This document shows positions 1 to 7,248 of a DNA stretch of 47,707 nt, piece after piece (the first letter of the stretch is position 1; each line of letters begins with the position of its first letter). The notes under the pieces are model-generated. The model was not told where the DNA came from, did not search any database, and saw only the letters and a program-made list of their open reading frames with translations. The translations under genes were made by a program, and so were the position numbers. Source of the stretch: Oscillibacter sp. (GTDB lineage: Bacteria; Bacillota; Clostridia; Oscillospirales; Oscillospiraceae); assembly GCA_017526785.1 (NCBI GenBank), contig JAFXQV010000020.1, positions 1 through 47,707 on the forward strand, given 5' to 3'.

Positions 1-45
1 AGGGGCTACATCTTCAAAGATGATTTAGTCGCTGAGTCCGGCTGA
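1..45 (+). CDS. 3' end of an unidentified gene (partial)
   Basis: Frame 1 is open from the window edge and reads 14 residues (ending DLVAESG) to a TGA at 43-45. Too short to assign a family. It could be the tail of a real gene entering from the left or chance; the nearby region holds broken mobile-element genes. Confidence 0.2.
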   Translation, partial: RGYIFKDDLVAESG

Positions 46-183
46 GGCTTATTCAAGCCCGCTTTTTGAACCGCCTTTCCGGTGGTCTTGTTATTGCGCT
101 CTTTTTCGGGGCATCTCGGCTATTGTGTTGTTTCAAACTTTGCCTCCCTTCAAGATTCGGAATGCCGCTCACATTTAAGCGGA

Positions 184-223
184 CAAAAAAAGTCCCGGTT
201 ACGAAATCAAATCGTCACCGGGA
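184..223 (-). terminator. Rho-independent terminator for the minus-strand remnant
   Basis: TCCCGGT (193-199) pairs with ACCGGGA (217-223), and an inner ACG/CGT extends the stem past one mismatch. On the minus strand it is followed by seven T (complement of 184-190). It sits about 30 bases after the last stop of the decayed gene at 255-537, so it was probably that gene's terminator. Confidence 0.6.
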
Positions 224-254
224 GATGGATAGTCATATCCATGTGAGGGCTATA

Positions 255-537
255 TCAAAATTCAATGTCAATTCTTGGGATGCAGTCGCGTCCTTCAGAA
301 TTACGAAGAATGAAATCAAGTAGAGGGACATTGAGGCATCACCGCGAAACTCTGAAATCAATTCTACAAAATAATTTATATCAATATAATTTTCTCATCG
401 AATTGCATGACAAAGCCAATTTCTTTGTTTTGAAACGCCCAGCCTGCTTCTTGCAGAGTTCTTGCAGGAAATTTTTCCCTATAGAACCAAAACAGCGCAA
501 GCCGATGTGCCGCAAGGGTTTCGCCGTATTTAGTCCT
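255..537 (-). pseudogene. 3' fragment of an unidentified gene, with frameshifts
   Basis: Reading the minus strand from 537, one frame gives a protein-like stretch (TKYGETLAAHRLALFWFY, then ...GFVMQFDEK) that stops at 376-378. A second frame then reads on (NYIDINYFVELISEFRGD), and a third gives LDFILRNSEGRDCIPRIDIEF with a stop at 255-257, just before a terminator. The natural flow across frames suggests one gene with at least two frameshifts. It is joined upstream, out of frame, to the recombinase fragment. The family is not recognised. It is more AT-rich than the chromosome around it, which fits foreign origin. Confidence 0.4.
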
Positions 538-545
538 ATTATAAC

Positions 546-704
546 ACCAGCCTCGGTAAAGTGCTGGATGTTGGGCAGCTTGTTCTTGCGGGCGTAGTCC
601 TCCAACTGCTTCTTCTGGTTGGAGATGGAGTTGGATTCGCCGCCCGCCTGCTCGTCCTCATGGCTGAGGCGTTCGTAGAGCGCGGTGATTTTGGTTTTGG
701 TCAT
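546..704 (-). pseudogene. Truncated serine recombinase (resolvase N-terminal fragment)
   Basis: Fifty-three residues match the start of large serine recombinases of the Tn4451/TnpX kind: a start MTKTKITALYERLSHEDE with the tyrosine/arginine strand (ALYERLS) that normally carries the arginine and leads into the catalytic serine region (ESNSISNQKKQLEDYA). The match ends abruptly at HFTEAG, where full proteins continue with a DGxSGT motif. After this the frame runs into unrelated sequence to a stop at 381. A good ribosome site (AAGGAGG, complement of 713-719) precedes the start at 704. About 450 residues are missing, so it cannot be active. It is evidence of an integrative or mobilisable element once resident here. 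Confidence 0.7.
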
Positions 705-784
705 GTTGCAAACCTCCTTTGGAATATGTTTGAGTTTACCAAGAACGGCTCGTTTTACGCAACTATCGTGGGAAGAATCCGTCC

Positions 785-883
785 GTGATAAAAACATCCT
801 CCAGAGTTTACAACACCATTGACAGTCTTATGCGCGGCGGCTTCATCGACGCGGACGCACGGATAGCCGGGAACGCGGCGTAA
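785..883 (+). pseudogene. Short winged-helix-like gene remnant
   Basis: A GTG-initiated 32-residue reading (SSRVYNTIDSLMRGGFIDADAR) resembles the recognition helix and wing of a winged-helix DNA-binding domain. After the stop at 881-883 another frame continues with protein-like sequence (VNVLNNWVYALPKASER) to about 975. I read this as remnants of a gene from the same mobile element. The identification is weak; chance reading is possible. Confidence 0.25.
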
Positions 884-971
884 ACGTACTCAACAACTGG
901 GTCTACGCGCTCCCCAAAGCATCGGAACGAAGCGTGGTTCTGCTCTTCACAGACGGGTGTTTAAATTTTAC

Positions 972-1000
972 GTGACTTTCGTCCGCGTCTGTGCTATCAT
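972..1000 (+). promoter_or_regulatory. Probable promoter of mnmE
   Basis: GTGACT (972-977), 17 bases, TATCAT (995-1000). Four and five of six bases match the SigA consensus. It lies 24 bases before the mnmE start, with an AGGGGGTGA ribosome site between. Confidence 0.5.
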
Positions 1001-1024
1001 GGAAGCATTATAGGGGGTGAAAGT

Positions 1025-2386
1025 ATGTCCGAACCGATAGCCGCGATTGCGACGGGGCAAAGCCGTTGCGCCATTGGCATACTCCGTCTCTCCGGGGACG
1101 GCTGTTTTGCTGTCTGTGACAAAGTTTTCCGCGCCGATTCCGGGAAAGCGTTCCCGGCACTCCCGCCGCGCTGTCTGACGCTGGGTAGCTTACTCGACCG
1201 TTCGGGGGCGGTGATTGACCACGTTTTGGCCGTACGCTTCCCCGCGCCGCACAGCTACACGGGCGAGGACTGCGCCGAGTTCCACTGTCACGGCTCCCCG
1301 GTGGTGTTGCGGGAGGCGCTGTCGGCGCTCTTCGAGGCGGGGGCGAGACAGGCAACCGCCGGGGAGTTCACGAAACGCGCTTTCCTGAACGGTCAACTGG
1401 ACTTGACGGAGGCGGAGGCGGTCATAGACCTGATAGACGCCGAGACCGCCGCCGCCGCGAGAAATGCCGCCGCACAGCTTGACGGGGCGCTTCGGCGGGT
1501 ACTGGAACCGTTACAGGACGCGCTATTAGATGTCGCGGCGCGGTTCTACGCGGTGGTCGACTACCCCGACGAGGACATAGAGGACGTGCGCCCGGAGGAA
1601 ATCGCGGCGGCGCTGTCGGGGGGTATCGCGAGCCTTGACCGACTTTTGAGCGCGTGCCGTCGCGGACAGGTTCTGAAATCGGGCGTCAGAACGGTGATTA
1701 TCGGGCGTCCGAACGCCGGGAAATCGTCGTTGTTCAACGCGCTGGCGGGGTTCGAGCGCGTGATTGTGACGGACATCCCCGGCACGACACGCGACACCGT
1801 GGAAGAGGCGATAGTCTGCGGCGGGGTGCTGTTGCGCCTCACGGACACCGCCGGGTTACGGGAGGCGCGGGACGCCGTGGAATCGCTGGGCGTGGAGCGT
1901 TCCCGGAAGGCCGTGGAAAACGCCGACTTGCTGTTTGTCGTGGCGGACGGCAACGCGCCGCCGGACTCCGACGACGCCGACGCGTTGCGTTTAGCGCGGG
2001 AGAGCGGGAAGCCGTGGATTTTCGTGCAGAACAAATCGGACTTGCCGCAAGCCGCCGGACGCGGAGACGTTGACGCGCCTTGTGTGCTGGTATCGGCGAA
2101 AACGGGCGACGGCCTGCCGGAACTGGAAGCGGCGGTTTCGGCGCTGTTCCCGGACGGCGACAGCGCCCCGGGAACGTTACTGACCGACCAGCGGCAGGAG
2201 GACGCCGCCCGCCGCGCTTGGGAGGCGTTACGCCGTGCCGGAAACGCGTTGCAATCGGGTTTCACGCCCGACGCCGTGCTGACGGACGTGGAGGAGGCTT
2301 TGGGCGCAGTCGGGGAACTGACAGGCCGCGCCGCGAAAGAAGAACTGGTGTCGCGTATTTTTTCGCGCTTCTGCGTCGGGAAATAG
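1025..2386 (+). CDS. mnmE: tRNA uridine-5-carboxymethylaminomethyl modification GTPase MnmE
   Basis: With MnmG it installs the carboxymethylaminomethyl group on U34 of tRNAs reading NNA/NNG codons, using methylene-tetrahydrofolate. At 453 residues it has the family length. Visible features: N-terminal folate-binding domain (starts PIAAIATG, with GEDCAEFHCHGS), helical domain, then an inserted G domain with P-loop GRPNAGKS (227-234), TTRDT (G2), DTAG (G3), NKSD (G4) and SAKTG (G5). The C-terminus FCVGK carries the catalytic Cys450 of the CxGK motif. The start is set by an AGGGGGTGA ribosome site. It is followed at once by a terminator, so it appears monocistronic here. Its usual partners mnmG/rsmG are not in the window. 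Confidence 0.97.
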   Translation: MSEPIAAIATGQSRCAIGILRLSGDGCFAVCDKVFRADSGKAFPALPPRCLTLGSLLDRSGAVIDHVLAVRFPAPHSYTGEDCAEFHCHGSPVVLREALSALFEAGARQATAGEFTKRAFLNGQLDLTEAEAVIDLIDAETAAAARNAAAQLDGALRRVLEPLQDALLDVAARFYAVVDYPDEDIEDVRPEEIAAALSGGIASLDRLLSACRRGQVLKSGVRTVIIGRPNAGKSSLFNALAGFERVIVTDIPGTTRDTVEEAIVCGGVLLRLTDTAGLREARDAVESLGVERSRKAVENADLLFVVADGNAPPDSDDADALRLARESGKPWIFVQNKSDLPQAAGRGDVDAPCVLVSAKTGDGLPELEAAVSALFPDGDSAPGTLLTDQRQEDAARRAWEALRRAGNALQSGFTPDAVLTDVEEALGAVGELTGRAAKEELVSRIFSRFCVGK

Positions 2387-2400
2387 CCGTGACGACAACA

Positions 2401-2430
2401 AAAAGCCCTCCCCGTTCGGGGAGGGTGTTT
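2401..2430. terminator. Bidirectional terminator between mnmE and the beta-helix lipoprotein gene
   Basis: Perfect 8-bp stem CCCTCCCC (2406-2413)/GGGGAGGG (2418-2425) with a GTTC loop. The plus side ends TGTTT. The minus side ends GCTTTTTGTTG, so it is the stronger terminator for the convergent lipoprotein gene. Confidence 0.8.
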
Positions 2431-2432
2431 CG

Positions 2433-3665
2433 TTAAGCGTTTAAGAACATCCACACAGCGCCCTCGGAGGCTTCCAGATACAGCCATTCTTCCGGGGATA
2501 CCGTGTCGCTTTCGGCCTCGTACGTGGTGACTTGCAACGTACCGTTATGGGACGTGGTCAAGTCGAGTTTCGCGGGGTTTTGCGCGTTTTTCTCCCACAG
2601 GAACGGCACCGCGTAGTCGTCAAAATAGCCGTACAAGACGCCCGTGCCGTTGGCGCGCAACTCCAAGACAAACATTGAGGGGTCAGTGTCGGGGGGCATG
2701 TCCGGGGCGGCGTACCCTGTCCACATCGTGTCACTGGAGAGGCCGTCGAACTCCTCCGGCGTCAGCGCGTCGGCGTCGAAGACGACTTCCATACCCTCTC
2801 CTTCCTCGTAGTCGTAGTCGTCCTCATAGTCGGGGTAGCCGTAGAGGTCGCTCCAATCGCAGTCCTCGAAGTCCACGCCTTCCGTGAACATCCAGTAATC
2901 GGTTTCGCCCTCTCCGAATACGCAGTTGTGAAAAGCGAGTTGCAGTCTGCTTTCCCCGTTGAAGTAGCCGCCGCCATAGGAACCCGTCAGGGAACAATCA
3001 TAGAGTTCGATTTTGCCCGTGGCGTCGTACACGTCCAGCGGCCCCCAAGAGCAGTCGCGGATGGTGCTGTCATAGACGGTCACATTCTGCGTACCGTTCG
3101 AGCATTCCAGCCCGATGACGCCGCAGCCGTACAAGTCCAAGTCGCGCAGTTCCGCGCCGTCGCAGGCCGACAGAGCCAGCACGCTTCCGGAACACTCCCC
3201 GGTTTCCGTATGACCCATTGTCAGATTGGACACTTTCAGGTTGTCGCACTTCTCGAACGTCAGCACGGTTGCGTAGCGCGGCTCAATGACGATTTCCGTC
3301 TCCTCGGTGTCGCCCGCGCCGCGTAACGTCACGTTTGCCACGTTCTTGACGGCCACTTCCGCGCCGTCGTAGCAGTCGCGGATTTCCACGTACTCATGCT
3401 CCGCGTTGAAAGACGCGGCCTCGTCGGCAAGCCAGAAATCGTTGATGTAGTCGGTCAGATTGTAGTCGCCCTTTGCAAGGACAATCTCCGCGCCGGGCTT
3501 GAAGGCCTCCAAAAGCTCTTCCATACTGCTGACGGTCACGGCATTTCCGGAGACCTTGGGCTTTTTGGTGGTGTCAGCGCCGCCGCCGGACGTACACCCG
3601 GACAGTACCGCCACGCACAGCGCCAGCGCGGCGCATGCCAGTTGTAAGCGCTTCTTTTTCATCAC
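2433..3665 (-). CDS. Lipoprotein with right-handed parallel beta-helix fold
   Basis: Probably a secreted, membrane-anchored protein of unknown substrate. Residues 1-24 are a lipoprotein signal (KKKR, hydrophobic core, lipobox LSGC with Cys24). Residues about 45-75 resemble the start of pectate-lyase-like surface proteins (SMEELLEAFKPGAEIVLAKGDYNL). Residues about 105-260 show short repeating turns (NVTLRGAG, NLKVSNLT, GAELRDLDLYGCG, NVTVYDSTIRDCS, KIELYDCSLTGS) typical of a beta-helix. An acidic Tyr/Asp-rich segment (YPDYEDDYDYEEGEG) and a C-terminal beta domain follow. No catalytic motif is recognised, so binding or structural roles are as likely as lyase activity. The ribosome site is GGCGGAG. 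Monocistronic, minus strand. Confidence 0.75.
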   Translation of the reverse strand: MMKKKRLQLACAALALCVAVLSGCTSGGGADTTKKPKVSGNAVTVSSMEELLEAFKPGAEIVLAKGDYNLTDYINDFWLADEAASFNAEHEYVEIRDCYDGAEVAVKNVANVTLRGAGDTEETEIVIEPRYATVLTFEKCDNLKVSNLTMGHTETGECSGSVLALSACDGAELRDLDLYGCGVIGLECSNGTQNVTVYDSTIRDCSWGPLDVYDATGKIELYDCSLTGSYGGGYFNGESRLQLAFHNCVFGEGETDYWMFTEGVDFEDCDWSDLYGYPDYEDDYDYEEGEGMEVVFDADALTPEEFDGLSSDTMWTGYAAPDMPPDTDPSMFVLELRANGTGVLYGYFDDYAVPFLWEKNAQNPAKLDLTTSHNGTLQVTTYEAESDTVSPEEWLYLEASEGAVWMFLNA

Positions 3666-3699
3666 AACTCCGCCTTTCTAAAAAAATTGAAAATTTTCC

Positions 3700-3728
3700 T
3701 TGTACTTTTATAAAATCCATGTTATAGT
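3700..3728 (+). promoter_or_regulatory. Promoter of the EVE-domain gene
   Basis: TTGTAC (3700-3705), 17 bases, TATAGT (3723-3728), in an AT-rich stretch unlike the surrounding chromosome. Confidence 0.6.
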
Positions 3729-3785
3729 ATAAATGATTTCAGTCCGTTTTACAAGCCAATTTTGAAATATGGAGGAGTTGGACAT

Positions 3786-4214
3786 ATGGAAAAGAGTTTG
3801 CAATACTGGTGGCTTAACGTGATACCTAAGGAAGATGACCCTGACGGATGGGCTTTATCTGAGGGTTCTGCGGGGGAAATAGAATCTTATTCTCTCTATC
3901 ATGAGTCTGGCAATAAACGGCAAATTCCTTGGTGCTTTTTAGCGGCGAAAAAGGGTGACATTGTGATTGGCTATGCGACCCATTCGCACAAGCGCATTGA
4001 AGCCCTTCTCAAAGTAGCCGCCGAACAGGACGGAGAGGACATCTATTTTGAGAAGACAGAGCTTTTAAAAGTTCCTGTCACGCGTGTGGAATTACGCGAA
4101 TATCCGGAATTAGCAAATATGCGGTACTTCAAAAATCCGCGTGGTTCTTTGTTCCCGCTGACGGAATCGGAATACGTCTGCATTATGAACCTGATTCGCG
4201 CCAAAAATCCGTAA
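3786..4214 (+). CDS. Stand-alone EVE-like domain protein (McrB N-terminal type)
   Basis: A 142-residue protein consisting only of an EVE-like fold: YWWLNVIP near the start, GDIVIGYATHSHKRIEALLKV in the middle, YFEKTELLKVPV, then NPRGSLFPLTESEY close to the end. This order matches, from memory, the N-terminal domain of some McrB-type restriction GTPases (YWWLN...GDIVIGY...GSLFKLT), where it reads modified bases. Here the AAA+ motor is absent, and stop plus terminator follow immediately. The start at 3786 is preferred over 3762 because GGAGGAG (3771-3777) lies eight bases upstream. Base composition is lower in GC than its neighbours, suggesting transfer. It may be a modified-base or RNA-mark reader, or the remnant of a restriction system. 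Confidence 0.7.
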   Translation: MEKSLQYWWLNVIPKEDDPDGWALSEGSAGEIESYSLYHESGNKRQIPWCFLAAKKGDIVIGYATHSHKRIEALLKVAAEQDGEDIYFEKTELLKVPVTRVELREYPELANMRYFKNPRGSLFPLTESEYVCIMNLIRAKNP

Positions 4215-4218
4215 AAAT

Positions 4219-4254
4219 GCCCCCTCCTCTTAATCGGGAAGGGGGAATTTTTTT
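4219..4254. terminator. Terminator shared by the EVE gene and lysS
   Basis: CCCCCT (4220-4225) pairs with AGGGGG (4240-4245). The plus strand continues AATTTTTTT. The minus strand continues GCATTTTTAC, so it can serve both convergent genes. Confidence 0.8.
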
Positions 4255-5749
4255 AGAAGTCTATCGGCCTCATCGTGGGAAATAGAATCACGTCCCGGAT
4301 TGAATCCGAGTTCGTCAACATCATCACACAGCGGTCAATGCCGATACCCAGACCGCCCGTCGGGGGCATGCCGTACTCCATAGCGGTAAGAAAGTCCTCG
4401 TCGAGCATTTCGGCCTCGTCGTCGCCGCGCTCGCGGAGTTCGGCCTGTTTCTGGAAGCGTTCGCGCTGGTCAATGGGGTCGTTCAACTCAGAATAGGCGT
4501 TGCCCATCTCACTGCGGCAGATGAAGCACTCGAAGCGCTCCGTCAGACGCGGGTCTTGCGGAGAGCGTTTCGTCAGCGGCGACACCTCTACCGGGTACAT
4601 CGTGATAAAGGTTGGCTGAATCAAGTGTTCCTCTACTCTCTGGTCGAAGCAGGCATAGAGGGCGTTACCCCACGTCTTTTCGGCGGTGTCGGCGAGTTCG
4701 ACGCCCTTTGCTTTCGCGGCGGCGACGGCCTCCGCGTCGTCGGTAATCGCGCCGAAGTCAATGCCGACGTACTCTTTCACGGCGTCGACCATCGTCACGC
4801 GCGGCCAGCCCGGCGACAGGTCAAGGCGTTGGCCTTGCCAGTCGAGTTCGTAGCCGCCCAGAATTTCTTTCGCCGCGCCCGACAGAATGCCCTCCGTAAT
4901 GTCCATCATGCCGTGGAAGTCCGTATAGGCCTGATAGAGTTCCACGCTCGTGAACTCGGGATTGTGTTTCGGGTCCATGCCCTCGTTCCGGAAAATGCGC
5001 CCGATTTCGTAAACTCTGTCCATGCCGCCGACAATCAGCCGCTTTAACGGCAACTCGGTGGCGATTCTCAGATACATGTCAATGTCAAGCGTGTTGTGGT
5101 GCGTGACGAACGGCCGCGCCGCCGCGCCGCCGGAAATCGTGTTGAGTACCGGGGTCTCGACTTCCATGTAGCCTAAATTGTCCAGATACGTCCGCACAAA
5201 GCGGATAAAGCGCGACCGGATGACAAAATTCCGCTTGACTTCCGGGTTTACCATGAGGTCGACATAGCGCTGTCTATAGCGGAGTTCGCGGTCTTGGAGG
5301 CCGTGGAACTTCTCCGGCAGAGGCAAGAGGGACTTTGACAAGAGCGTAATTTCCTTGGCGCGGACGCTCATTTCTCCGCGCTGTGTGCGGAACACCTCCC
5401 CCGACACGCCCACGATATCGCCGATGTCGTACTTTTTGAAGCGCTTGTAGTCGTCGGCGTCCATTTCGTCCTGACGGGCGTATAATTGGATACGGCCGTC
5501 TCTGTCCTGCACGTCGCAGAAGCTGACCTTGCCCATGCCGCGCTTGCTCATGAGGCGTCCGGCGATTCTGACGGGCTTGCCCTCCAACTCGTCGAAGCGT
5601 TCCTTGATTTGCGCGGAGGTCGTGTCCCAGTCGAAGCGGGTAATCCGGAAGGGGTCGCGCCCCTCGGCCTGTAGCGCCGCCAGCTTTTCCCGTCTGACGC
5701 GGGTCTGTTCGTTGAAATCCTGTTCAACGGGCTTTTTCTCGTTCGCCAT
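4253..5749 (-). CDS. lysS: Lysyl-tRNA synthetase, class II
   Basis: Charges tRNA-Lys with lysine. The 498-residue form contains the N-terminal OB-fold anticodon-binding domain (VRIAGRLMSKRGMGKVSFCDVQDRDGRIQ) and the class II catalytic core: motif 1 region (YLDNLGYMEVETPVLN), motif 2 (VYEIGRIFRNEG...HNPEFTSVELYQAY) and motif 3 (GLGIGIDRCVMMLT). Length and motifs are those of bacterial LysS. An in-frame ATG 39 bases upstream (5788) would add 13 residues unlike the family. It lies at or just outside the end of the TnpB element, so I prefer 5749, although neither start has a strong ribosome site (AGGA lies 11 bases before 5788). The transposon insertion may have replaced the native leader. Confidence 0.95.
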   Translation of the reverse strand: MANEKKPVEQDFNEQTRVRREKLAALQAEGRDPFRITRFDWDTTSAQIKERFDELEGKPVRIAGRLMSKRGMGKVSFCDVQDRDGRIQLYARQDEMDADDYKRFKKYDIGDIVGVSGEVFRTQRGEMSVRAKEITLLSKSLLPLPEKFHGLQDRELRYRQRYVDLMVNPEVKRNFVIRSRFIRFVRTYLDNLGYMEVETPVLNTISGGAAARPFVTHHNTLDIDMYLRIATELPLKRLIVGGMDRVYEIGRIFRNEGMDPKHNPEFTSVELYQAYTDFHGMMDITEGILSGAAKEILGGYELDWQGQRLDLSPGWPRVTMVDAVKEYVGIDFGAITDDAEAVAAAKAKGVELADTAEKTWGNALYACFDQRVEEHLIQPTFITMYPVEVSPLTKRSPQDPRLTERFECFICRSEMGNAYSELNDPIDQRERFQKQAELRERGDDEAEMLDEDFLTAMEYGMPPTGGLGIGIDRCVMMLTNSDSIRDVILFPTMRPIDF

Positions 5750-5768
5750 AACGTCACTGCTACTCGAA

Positions 5769-5790
5769 ATATGGACAAATATATCCATAT
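5769..5790. repeat. Inverted repeat in front of lysS, at the transposon edge
   Basis: ATATGGA (5769-5775) and TCCATAT (5784-5790) form a perfect 7-bp inverted repeat with an 8-base loop. It lies where the first in-frame lysS ATG (5788) sits and just beyond the likely end of the TnpB element. It could be a target-site feature, an operator or chance. Confidence 0.5.
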
Positions 5791-5960
5791 TGAGAAAATT
5801 CCTGCTTCAACCTGTGTGCTTTCGCGCTCGCTACTCACAAGTTCATGCACAGTCCACAGGCGTAAATTCCCGACTAGCCATCGGTATTTTAAGATTTCAT
5901 TCAGGCGAGTTTGTATCGCTCCGTATCCCGCAGATTTAACGCCGCGTTGTAGTCCCTGTC
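5789..5960 (-). ncRNA. Candidate omega (guide) RNA of the TnpB element
   Basis: In IS200/IS605 elements the TnpB guide RNA covers the 3' end of tnpB and the right end, with the guide taken from flanking DNA. Downstream of tnpB on the minus strand, CCTGTG (complement of 5855-5860) can pair with CACAGG (complement of 5811-5816), with GTGC/GCAC pairing just inside. A GTTGAAGCAGGAAT-like tail, of a kind I recall from the right ends of such elements, follows. The guide would then start near 5789 and run into the lysS leader. The boundaries are inferred. Confidence 0.4.
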
Positions 5961-7067
5961 CGCCGTATAGCCGCATTCGCACGAGTAAACCCGCTCACTT
6001 AATTTCAGGTCACACTTCACGCGTCCGCAACAGTGACAGGTTTTCGATGATGGGTAAAAGCGGTCAACAACGCGTAATTCTATGCCGAGTTCGGCACACT
6101 TCAAGGTTAATTTCCGTCTAAATTCGGAAAATTTCTGCTCGGATACGGCTTTTGCCAAGTGCCGGTTTTTCATCATGCCCCGGACGTTCAAATCTTCGAG
6201 AGCGATATAGGACGGCTTGGTTTTTACCAGTTCCGCAATCGCCTTGTTGATAAAGTCCGTTCGGATACAATCCAGCCTGTAATAAATCTGCTGTACCGTC
6301 AGCCGTTGTTTCTGGATATTTTGCCGGGTAGCGCCTCCTTTCAAATTTCTTTCCTGAAAACTTCCGTATTTCCTCGAAAGTTTCCGCTGTTCGCGGCGCA
6401 GACGTTTTTGCAAACGCCCTACCTCATCTGTTTTGTTGATGTTCTCAAAAACGCGCTCATCGCTTACGGTCGCAAACGCTTGAATGCCCAAGTCAACGCC
6501 GATTCCGTCCGTTTCCGGCGTTTGTTTCTCCGTTTCCGGGACTTCCGCCAACACGGAAACAAAGAAGCGTCCGGCGCGTACGGATACCGTTCCGCTTTTG
6601 ATAGAGCCGTTTATTGGAAGGTAGCCGTATTCTTTCAGGCGTACCCAGCCAAGCGTTGGAATTTTCATGCGGTGGCGTTCGCAGACAATCGGCTGTTTCG
6701 CGCCGTTTCTGACAAAGTACATGGAAGGGTCAGATTTCCCTTTCTTCTTGAAGCGCGGGAAACCGGACAAACCTTTGAAGAAACGCCGATACGCGTTTTC
6801 CGCGTTCATGATTGCCCTTTTCACGGCTTTACTGCTTACTTGCTTTATCCACAGTTTTTCAGGATTCGCCGGGAGATACGCATTGTTCAGCCATACGGAA
6901 AAGGTCATTCCGCTCATAAACGGCTTACCCTGTTCGAGCCGCTCCATGTTCACGCCGACATACAGGTTATAGACGAAACGACAGACGCCAATCGTGCGGA
7001 GAATGATTTCCTTTTGTTCAGGCGTCGGCATGATTTCCGTTTTGAAGCTCTTGAACAAAGTATTCAT
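5901..7067 (-). CDS. tnpB: RNA-guided endonuclease TnpB
   Basis: TnpB is the OrfB protein of IS200/IS605 elements, an ancestor of Cas12, cutting DNA beside a TAM under guidance of its omega RNA. The protein is full length (388 residues). It has an N-terminal helix-turn-helix/OrfB region (KTEIMPTPEQKEIILRTIGVCRFVYN), wedge and REC-like parts, and a split RuvC domain with all three acidic residues visible: Asp192 (GVDLGIQ), Glu291 (ALEDLNV) and Asp372 (DRDYNAALN). The zinc finger has Cys344/Cys347 and Cys363/Cys365. It therefore looks catalytically intact. GGGGAGG directly abuts the ATG at 7067; a TTG at 7058 would have normal spacing and may be the true start. TTGACA lies upstream near the left end. 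Confidence 0.93.
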   Translation of the reverse strand: MNTLFKSFKTEIMPTPEQKEIILRTIGVCRFVYNLYVGVNMERLEQGKPFMSGMTFSVWLNNAYLPANPEKLWIKQVSSKAVKRAIMNAENAYRRFFKGLSGFPRFKKKGKSDPSMYFVRNGAKQPIVCERHRMKIPTLGWVRLKEYGYLPINGSIKSGTVSVRAGRFFVSVLAEVPETEKQTPETDGIGVDLGIQAFATVSDERVFENINKTDEVGRLQKRLRREQRKLSRKYGSFQERNLKGGATRQNIQKQRLTVQQIYYRLDCIRTDFINKAIAELVKTKPSYIALEDLNVRGMMKNRHLAKAVSEQKFSEFRRKLTLKCAELGIELRVVDRFYPSSKTCHCCGRVKCDLKLSERVYSCECGYTADRDYNAALNLRDTERYKLA

Positions 7068-7143
7068 CCTCCCCTTATACTTTAGAATGCGTATATTTCA
7101 ACACATTTTCTCTCATTTGTCAACGACTTTGATTACTTATTAC

Positions 7144-7248
7144 TCACTCCTCTCTGTTTGCCGTGCCTCGTCTCCGTTCCTTGAACAGTCCGGCGCTCCC
7201 GGCAGCCATACAAACAGCCCCCGCCGCCATTGCCGCGATACCTACGAA
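7144..7248 (-). pseudogene. Out-of-frame C-terminal membrane segment of the DUF3592 gene
   Basis: Directly after the stop of the DUF3592 reading (TAG at 7242-7244), another frame gives 34 residues: FVGIAAMAAGAVCMAAGSAG, then a basic KERRR tail and a TGA at 7144-7146. A hydrophobic helix with a basic tail is what DUF3592 proteins usually have at the C-terminus. Adding one T at 7247-7248 (GATTC to GATTTC) would fuse it in frame as ...HGAPD-FVGIAAM. This is best explained by a one-base deletion, or by a sequencing error. Confidence 0.6.

Larger units (their letters stand above)
5789..7140 (-). mobile_element. Solitary TnpB element of the IS200/IS605 group (no TnpA)
   Basis: The element carries tnpB alone; no Y1 tyrosine transposase reading is present on either side, so it is an IS1341-like passenger needing TnpA in trans. 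The right end is placed near 5789-5800 from the hairpin-rich tail. The left end lies somewhere between the tnpB start and the end of the DUF3592 gene (about 7075-7140), not resolved by eye. It sits in the same direction as greA, DUF3592 and lysS, and appears to separate genes that are often neighbours in Firmicutes. Confidence 0.65.

Noticed and set aside
66-323. 85-residue plus-strand reading at the left edge
   Set aside because: No ribosome site, no domain-like sequence, and it runs across a minus-strand terminator.
5749-5788. Use of the ATG at 5788 as the lysS start
   Set aside because: The extra 13 residues are not family-like and lie at the transposon edge; kept only as an alternative because AGGA is present upstream.
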